This document shows positions 58,546 through 64,000 of a stretch of 64,000 bases of DNA, in pieces. Origin of the DNA: Streptomyces canus (lineage in GTDB: Bacteria; Actinomycetota; Actinomycetes; Streptomycetales; Streptomycetaceae); contig NZ_JAUSWW010000001.1 in the NCBI RefSeq assembly GCF_030815415.1, positions 10,354,001 to 10,418,000 of the forward strand, written 5' to 3'. Every line of letters starts with the position of its first letter. Positions within the stretch are counted from its first letter, which is position 1. Made by a program: the position numbers and the translations under genes. The notes below the pieces were generated by a model, which saw only the letters and a list, made by a program, of their open reading frames with translations, was not told the origin of the DNA and ran no database searches.

Positions 58546-59850
58546 ATGGCCTTGTCCCAGTCTGAGCTGATGCGGCTGCTGGAGTCACTACGTCGGGCAG
58601 AGGGAGTTGAAGCAATCAGGGTGGTGTGCGAGCGCATCTTGCAGGAGCTCATCGAGGCCGAGGCCACCGAGGTGATCGGTGCCGCCCCGCGTGAGCATTC
58701 CGAGACGCGCACGACCTGGCGCAACGGACACCGCGACCGTCTGCTGACCACCCAGGCCGGCGACCTGGACCTGAAGATCCCGAAGGTGCGGACCGGGTCG
58801 TTCTTCCCCTCGCTGCTGGAACGCCGGCGGCGAATCGACCGGGCACTGTTCGCCGTGGTGATGGAGGCATACGTGCACGGCGTCTCCACCCGCAGCGTGG
58901 ATGACCTGGTCAAAGCACTCGGTGCGGACTCCGGGATCTCCAAGTCCGAGGTCTCCCGGATCTGCGGCGAGCTGGATGAGGAACTGACCGCGTTCAAGGA
59001 ACGGCCGCTGGATCACACCGTCTTCCCCTACGTGTTCCTGGACGCCACCTACTGCAAGGCCCGGGTGAATCACCGGATCGCCTCGCAGGCCGTGGTCATC
59101 GCCACCGGGATCTCGGCCACCGGGCACCGCGAGATCCTCGGCGTGATGGTCGGCGACAGCGAATCGAAGCCGTTCTGGACGAAGTTCCTGCGCTCGTTGC
59201 GGGCCCGCGGCCTGGAGAACGTCCAGCTGGTCATCTCCGACAGCCACAGTGGTCTGGTGGCTGCGATCCGCACGGTCTTCCTCGGTGCGGCCTGGCAACG
59301 CTGCCGGGTTCACTTCGTCCGCGACGTCTTCGCTGTGATCGAAAAGGGTTCCGGGGAGATGGTCGCGGCCACCATCCGCACCGTCTTCGCGCAGACCACC
59401 GCCGAACAGGTCCGCAGCCAGCTGAACGTGGTCGCCGACATGCTCGGACGACAGTTCCCACAGGTCAAGAAGATGCTGCTGGACGCCGCACCGGACATCA
59501 CCGCGTTCGCGGACTTCCCGCCGGCGCACTGGAAGAAGATCTGGTCGACCAACCCGCTGGAGCGGCTGAACCGGGAGATCAAACGGCGGGCCGACGTCGT
59601 CCAGGTGTTCCCCAACCCCGCCGCCCTGGACCGGCTCGCCGCCGCGGTCCTGGCCGAACTCCACGACGAATGGCAGGTCTTCGACCGCCGCTACCTCTCC
59701 GAAGCCTCCATGGCCGAACTCCACGACGAATGGCAGGTCTTCGACCGCCGCTACCTCTCCGAAGCCTCCATGGCCGAACTCTTCACCACCCAGCCCACCT
59801 CACCCGAGCCGCAGATCACCCCGCAACCGGAATCGAAACAGCTGCCGTGA
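58546..59850 (+). CDS. IS256-family (MULE-type) transposase with internal 20-residue duplication
   Basis: A 434-residue mutator-type transposase. HSETRTTWRNGHRDRLLTTQ, DLDLKIPKVRTGSFFPSLLE, and the DDE core VFPYVFLDATYCKARVN (Asp), NVQLVISDSHSGLVAAIRTV (Asp), STNPLERLNREIKRRADVVQ (Glu), plus WQRCRVHFVRDV, are intact. Near the C-terminus a 20-residue block (HDEWQVFDRRYLSEASMAEL) is present twice in tandem, from an exact 60-bp duplication. ATG 58546 follows GGAGGAG. Catalytic residues are kept, so activity is possible. Confidence 0.92.
   Translation: MALSQSELMRLLESLRRAEGVEAIRVVCERILQELIEAEATEVIGAAPREHSETRTTWRNGHRDRLLTTQAGDLDLKIPKVRTGSFFPSLLERRRRIDRALFAVVMEAYVHGVSTRSVDDLVKALGADSGISKSEVSRICGELDEELTAFKERPLDHTVFPYVFLDATYCKARVNHRIASQAVVIATGISATGHREILGVMVGDSESKPFWTKFLRSLRARGLENVQLVISDSHSGLVAAIRTVFLGAAWQRCRVHFVRDVFAVIEKGSGEMVAATIRTVFAQTTAEQVRSQLNVVADMLGRQFPQVKKMLLDAAPDITAFADFPPAHWKKIWSTNPLERLNREIKRRADVVQVFPNPAALDRLAAAVLAELHDEWQVFDRRYLSEASMAELHDEWQVFDRRYLSEASMAELFTTQPTSPEPQITPQPESKQLP
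59651..59780 (+). repeat. exact 60-bp tandem duplication inside the IS256 transposase gene
   Basis: 59651-59710 is identical to 59711-59770, and the first 10 bases recur once more at 59771-59780. The unit is in frame and adds 20 codons. Confidence 0.97.
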
Positions 59851-59869
59851 CTACACCACCCCGCGGGAC

Positions 59870-60310
59870 ATGACCCCAGAAGCAGGGCCACCGGGAAAAG
59901 CAACGGTGGCTACGGCGACGCCATTTGGGACCACCGAGGCGTCTCCAAGCGGCCCCGATCTGTGAAGATCAATGCTCGTGAAGGCGGCCTGAAACTCGCC
60001 CACTTGCCCCCGCGCTGGTCACTGATTGATGGAGCCGATTCAGGCCGTCCCAGGCCGAGCTTCACAAACTGGCGCCTGCTGGAGGCGCCTCGGTGGAGCC
60101 GGAAGGCACCGTAGCTACACAGACCGTCATGCGGCCTGCACGGTGCACTCGGACGCCGCCTGCGGGGCTCGGCACTGGCGGCCGATCACCGCCCGGATGG
60201 AAGCATCACGCCGCCGCCCACAAGTACTCCAGGAAGTGATCCGCACTCTATAACGATCGTGCTTGGCAGGGTCCCGCCCGTGCGGCGACCGGTTCACGCT
60301 TCTGGCAGGG
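59870..60310. other. 441-bp intergenic right of the IS256 element
   Basis: No convincing gene. A short frame around 59960-60020 (VKINAREGGLKLAHLPPRWS) has some coding character but no start or continuation. Confidence 0.4.
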
Positions 60311-63300
60311 CTAGGTCCAGGGCGGGGTGGGCGTGCCGTCGGGGTCCAATCCGTAGGGCCATTGCCGTCGTGCGTAGGTTCTGAAGGTGTTGGAATTCGA
60401 CACGCTTCCCACACTGCCCGTGTCGGCTGCCTGCCGGGCGAGGGTTTCTGCCCCTGCGTGGTCTCCGGCTCGTTCTCTTTTCTGGGCGAGTTCGAACATG
60501 GCGTGAGCGCTGCCCGCGTCAGCCGCGCGCCGCAGGAGGCTTTGGGCTCCTGTGTGGTCTCCAGCTGTTCCCCTGGTCACGGCCAGATCGAGCAGTGCGT
60601 AGATGTTGCCTGCGTCGGCTGCGCGGACGGAGAGGGTTTCGGCTGCCGCATAGTCCCCTGCTTTCTCCCAGGTGCGGACCAGTTCGCGCAGAGGGTGGAC
60701 GTTGCCGCTGTGGGCCGCGTCCAGCACGAGAGTCTCGGCGCCTGTCCGGTCGCCTGCCTTGTCACGCACACGGGCAAGATCCGCGAGCGTCCTGCGGCTG
60801 CCGGCGTCGACGGCCTGTTGAAACAGGACCGCAGCCGCCGCCAACTCGGCGTCCCGCTCTCGGGATCGTGCCAGGTGGATCAGGGCACCGGCGTTGCCGG
60901 CGGCGGCCGCCCGTCGGGCCAGGGCTTCCGCCTTTGCGTGCTCTCCTGCTTTGTCTCGTAGCCGGGCCAGCGACGCAAGGGCTTCGATGTCGCCTGCATC
61001 GGCCGCCTGTTGGAAGAGGCCCTCGGCGTCGACGTCGTCACCGGCCTGCTCCCGTAGCCGGGCCAGCGCTAGCAAGGCATACGTCTCGTGGGACGCAGGA
61101 GCACGCCAGTCGGCTGCCGCGACACCCCTTAGGTGCGCGGTCCCTCTGCCCTCCAGGGGATGATCGCCTGACGAGCGACGATCTGACAGGTCGGTGGCGT
61201 GCCTGGCCAGGGCTTCGGCGCCCTTTTTGTCGCCCGCTTTCTCTCGCTCGCGCATGAGGCTCAACAGGACTTGGGTGTTGCCGGCTGCCGCTGCTTGCCG
61301 GGCGAAGTCGTCAGCAGTCGCGTGGTCTCCGGCCTCCTCCCGGACCCATACCAGTTCGGCCAGCGCGGCCGGGCTGCCGAGGTCGAGCGCGTACCGGGCC
61401 AGGGCTTCGCCTCCCTGCCGGTCACCCGACTTCTCCCGCGTCAGCGCCAAGTCCGTCAAGGCACCCAGTTGGCCGGCTGCGGCCGCGCGCCGGGCCAGGG
61501 CCTCAGCCTTTTGCTCGCGACCGTTCTCCTGCCAGATCCGGACCAGTTGGACCAACGCCTGTTCGCTGCCTGCTCTGACGGCTTGCCAGCCGGCCTCTTC
61601 GGCTCCCCGGGCGTCTCCGGCTTCTCGGCGGATCCGCATCAGTTGGATCATTGCTTCGGTGCTGCCCGCCGCAGCGGCCTCCCGGTAGAGGTGCTCGGCA
61701 CCATCGCGGTTTCCGGACTGTTCCCGGACATGAGCGAGCCGGAGCAGAGCCCGACCGTCCCCGGCGCCGGCGGCCTGTTGGGCGAGCGCCTCGGCGCGTT
61801 CTTTGCTACCCGCCTTCTCGCGGGCCCGGGCCAACTGCGCCAGCGCCCGGGTGTCGCCGGCCTGCGCCGCCTGCGCCGCCAGCGCCTCGGCCGCCTCGTG
61901 TTGCCCGGATCGCTCCCGAAAGCGGGAGAGGTAGACCAGGGCGTCAGCGTCGCCGGCGTCAGCCGCGCGGCAGGTAAGGTGGTGTGCCCACTGCAGTCGG
62001 TGCCGCCTTTGGGCCGCTGTGGCCAGGGCCTTGAGGTCGTCGACCCGGGTGAGATGCGTATGGCCGGCGTGCCAGAAACTTGCGGGCGGGCACAGCAGCC
62101 GACGGACGGCCCGGCCGTGCTGCTCCAGATAGTCGGCAAGGCGGAAGACAGGCCCAGCAGGGGTGGGCGACGGCGCCGACGGTCCTTGCGGCCGGCGGCG
62201 TTCGGGGCGGGGGTTGACGCGACGCAAGGGTGCCTGTTTTCCGTGGACGAGGCGGGCGAGCTCGGCGTAGGCGGCTTCCGCCCAGTCCTCGGTGAGTTGG
62301 TCGTAGTCGACATCGGTGAGGTAGTCGGCGGCTGCGTCGGTGAGAAACGGCTGGGAAAGGTGCAGCCCGAGACCCAGGCGGCGGGCATCCATCGCCGCTT
62401 CGAGCAGAGCGCGGGCCGCCGCCGTGCCGTGCTCGTATCGGTGCAGAAGCTGGGGTGCGCCGGCGAGGTCCTGCGTCACGCGTCCGTCGGCCCGGGCTCG
62501 GGTGAGCGCATCGGCCAACAGTCGGTCACCGCTGTCCGCTAGGTCTGCAGCGCGATCCAGGGCGGCGGCATCGAAGGAGTTGGGCACGGACACGGTGCGG
62601 CCGGCGATTAACTCGCGCACTCTGCTGTGGGAGTCCGAGCCGTTCGAGGTCGGCAGAGCGGTGTACTGCCTGGCGTACTCGGGCCACAGCGTCCCCAGGA
62701 TGAGTACTGGCCCCCGTGCTGGATCGGTGAGCAGGTGATGCAGGGCAGCAGCGATGCGCTCGCCCGCACTCTGGCTGTCGAGGTAGTGCTGAGCTTCGTT
62801 CAACCACACCACGGTCCGCGGCTGAACCCGGCTCAAGTCCTCCAGTGCGGCCTCCGCCCGGGTCGGATCGAAGGGATGCCAGAGCCGCCATCCTGTGCCT
62901 GCGAGCGGCTGAACCGCTTCCCAACATGCCCTGGTCTTTCCCGTGGAGGAGCTCCCGACCAGCACCACCATGCGGCTGTGGCCCTCTGTGGCCTCCTGCA
63001 CCGCCGCGGCCAGCACACAGTCGTGCTCACGGTGCACATAGCCGGGCAGTATCCGATCTTCGAGCGCACCCGCCTCCTGCCCGTTCGCGGTGCTCCCGGC
63101 CGGGTGCACCTCCAAGGAATGCGGTTCCCAGTCCTCGACGGGCTTGCCCAGCACCGGCCCTGCGTTCACGGCTGAGCCTGCCCCGCTGGCTGCGGTCCGC
63201 CGCAACTCCAGAAGCGCGTGTGCCGGGATCCCCAAGGCCCGTGCCAGCGCTGCCACCGTCTTGGCCGACGGCAGCCGACCATCGGGCCGAAAGGCCTCCG

Positions 63301-63433
63301 AGACGGTGGCGCGCCCCAGCCCCGACCGGTTGGCAAGCTGTGTCTTGGTCAAACGACTCACAGCCAGACGATCATTCAGCCTGCTGCGTAGCTCACGCCC
63401 GGCCGCAGCACACGTCGTGTGTTCTTCAGGCAC
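60311..63433 (-). CDS. large XRE-HTH / P-loop ATPase / TPR-like repeat protein
   Basis: A 1040-residue protein. XRE-type HTH: about 25-80 (RLTKTQLANRSGLGRATVSE, TVAALARALGIPAHALLELR). P-loop NTPase: about 125-330, with Walker A GSSSTGKT (160-167) and Walker B RTVVWLNEAQ. From about 470 to 1000 there are some 15 tandem 35-residue helical repeats of Sel1/TPR type (AGDHAGAETLARQAADTGS pattern). It ends GLDPDGTPTPPW. It probably acts as a DNA-binding, ATP-dependent sensor with a repeat-based ligand surface, like LAL or STAND regulators; a role in defence is conjecture. GTG 63433 is preceded by a G-rich SD-like run. Confidence 0.82.
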   Translation of the reverse strand: MPEEHTTCAAAGRELRSRLNDRLAVSRLTKTQLANRSGLGRATVSEAFRPDGRLPSAKTVAALARALGIPAHALLELRRTAASGAGSAVNAGPVLGKPVEDWEPHSLEVHPAGSTANGQEAGALEDRILPGYVHREHDCVLAAAVQEATEGHSRMVVLVGSSSTGKTRACWEAVQPLAGTGWRLWHPFDPTRAEAALEDLSRVQPRTVVWLNEAQHYLDSQSAGERIAAALHHLLTDPARGPVLILGTLWPEYARQYTALPTSNGSDSHSRVRELIAGRTVSVPNSFDAAALDRAADLADSGDRLLADALTRARADGRVTQDLAGAPQLLHRYEHGTAAARALLEAAMDARRLGLGLHLSQPFLTDAAADYLTDVDYDQLTEDWAEAAYAELARLVHGKQAPLRRVNPRPERRRPQGPSAPSPTPAGPVFRLADYLEQHGRAVRRLLCPPASFWHAGHTHLTRVDDLKALATAAQRRHRLQWAHHLTCRAADAGDADALVYLSRFRERSGQHEAAEALAAQAAQAGDTRALAQLARAREKAGSKERAEALAQQAAGAGDGRALLRLAHVREQSGNRDGAEHLYREAAAAGSTEAMIQLMRIRREAGDARGAEEAGWQAVRAGSEQALVQLVRIWQENGREQKAEALARRAAAAGQLGALTDLALTREKSGDRQGGEALARYALDLGSPAALAELVWVREEAGDHATADDFARQAAAAGNTQVLLSLMREREKAGDKKGAEALARHATDLSDRRSSGDHPLEGRGTAHLRGVAAADWRAPASHETYALLALARLREQAGDDVDAEGLFQQAADAGDIEALASLARLRDKAGEHAKAEALARRAAAAGNAGALIHLARSRERDAELAAAAVLFQQAVDAGSRRTLADLARVRDKAGDRTGAETLVLDAAHSGNVHPLRELVRTWEKAGDYAAAETLSVRAADAGNIYALLDLAVTRGTAGDHTGAQSLLRRAADAGSAHAMFELAQKRERAGDHAGAETLARQAADTGSVGSVSNSNTFRTYARRQWPYGLDPDGTPTPPWT

Positions 63434-63899
63434 CCATCCCCCCAGGCCGTCCTGCCTCCACCGGTGTTCATGCTCCTACCGGTGAATCGGCAACCGCCAC
63501 CCTCGGCAGACGTGCCGTGCCAACACACCACGGGCATGATGAGTTCACTTCATTCCCTGTCATCGCGCCTGCTATCTGTGCGCTGGGTAAGTGGCGGCCC
63601 AGCGCAGATTGCCGGGCCCGTTTGTGAACGCGCCCACGCGACGGCCGCGGCCGGCATCCCGGTGCGCCATCACCCCATCATGTCGCTGCCCGCCGGGGTG
63701 ATGCAGCGTCCAGCAACAAGAGTTCGCCTGCGGGCAGTTGACCGGCGACGGGTCTGCTCGCCTGTCTGCCGCAGGACGCATAGCGCATCCGCGGCGCGAA
63801 CGCGGGCGTTCCGGGCGGCGCTGGTGCTTTTGCCGCGGGCGTCCTCGGCGGCTGGCACACTGCACCGGTGGGACTGCGGGTTGGATGACAGGGGGTTCC
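63434..63899. other. 466-bp intergenic region
   Basis: No gene or clear hairpin recognised. It separates the HTH-ATPase-TPR gene from a gene starting at the right edge. Confidence 0.5.
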
Positions 63900-64000
63900 G
63901 TGTCGGATGCGGTGACGACGGCGTGGATCGCCGCCGGTTCGGCGGTGGCCGGTGCACTCGCGGGTGGTTCGGTCACAGGATGGTTCACGCTGGCGGCCGC
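63900..64000 (+). CDS. start of a gene for a probable membrane-anchored protein (truncated by the window)
   Basis: From GTG 63900, preceded by AGGGGG, the frame reads MSDAVTTAWIAAGSAVAGAL followed by AGGSVTGWFTLAA to the window edge. The Gly/Ala-rich stretch looks like a transmembrane segment right after a short cytoplasmic N-terminus. Nothing more can be said from 33 codons. Confidence 0.6.
   Translation, partial: MSDAVTTAWIAAGSAVAGALAGGSVTGWFTLAA

Larger units (their letters stand above)
58394..59869. mobile_element. IS256-family insertion sequence
   Basis: A 1.48-kb element with imperfect terminal inverted repeats (58394-58413 against 59850-59869, 15 of 20 matching; core GTGGTGTAG) and one transposase gene. 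No clear 8-9-bp target duplication is seen at the junctions. Confidence 0.8.

Noticed and set aside
58073..58615. 180-residue minus-strand frame over the iteron-like repeats
   Set aside because: No homology, Pro/Arg-rich low-complexity composition typical of shadow frames, and no SD.

Overview
The window is very GC-rich with strong third-position G/C bias. Its gene families (ECF sigma factors with SnoaL tails, DUF5134-, DUF6233- and DUF6243-like proteins, LuxR-type LAL regulators, large TIR/NB-ARC/TPR proteins) point to an actinomycete, most likely a Streptomyces chromosome arm or another accessory-rich region. No rRNA, tRNA, CRISPR array or replication origin was seen.

Region 1 (about 0-26.8 kb) is dominated by one regulatory theme. 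Two full sigma factors of the ECF41 type (sigma2, sigma4, C-terminal SnoaL-like domain) and one sigma-like protein lacking sigma4 sit among redox genes: SDR and OsmC genes, two NmrA-type epimerases, a fumarate-reductase-like flavoprotein with a divergent 7Fe ferredoxin, a His-rich cupin, an AhpD/CMD protein, a LuxE-LuxC fatty-acid reductase pair, a GNAT, ilvC, a VOC protein and a SpoIIE phosphatase. Eight of these transcription units are preceded by the same two-part element, TGTCACA-16 nt-GGTC, and four more by one- or two-mismatch versions. This looks like one locally clustered ECF41-type regulon. The flavoprotein-NmrA pair occurs twice; the second flavoprotein is an eroded relic. An IS5-like element, an MTHFR-like gene and a fragment of the IS end interrupt the cluster at 10.2-12.1 kb. 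A LAL regulator closes the region.

Region 2 (27-40 kb) holds a lone FtsX-like permease behind a perfect palindrome, a secreted lipase, a HigBA toxin-antitoxin pair, an IS110/IS1111-type element next to a relic of another, an MFS/FMN-reductase operon divergent from a TetR gene, a TetR gene whose operator covers its own start codon and which faces a Dabb protein gene, and several gene relics.

Region 3 (40.3-57 kb) looks like a conflict island. An IS1182 element has replaced the body of a polymorphic toxin and left its C-terminal domain and a DUF4279-like immunity gene. Next comes a compact operon of large unrecognised proteins (43.2-49.0 kb), the best candidate here for an undescribed system; its first gene is split by an apparent frameshift. 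Then come two tandemly duplicated TIR-NB-ARC-TPR (STAND/NLR-like) genes flanked by DNA-ligase fragments and helicase-associated-domain relics, followed by small plasmid/ICE-type ORFs.

Region 4 (57-64 kb) has a membrane protein, an IS256 element with an internal exact 60-bp duplication, a 1040-aa HTH-P-loop-TPR protein and the start of a further gene at the right edge.
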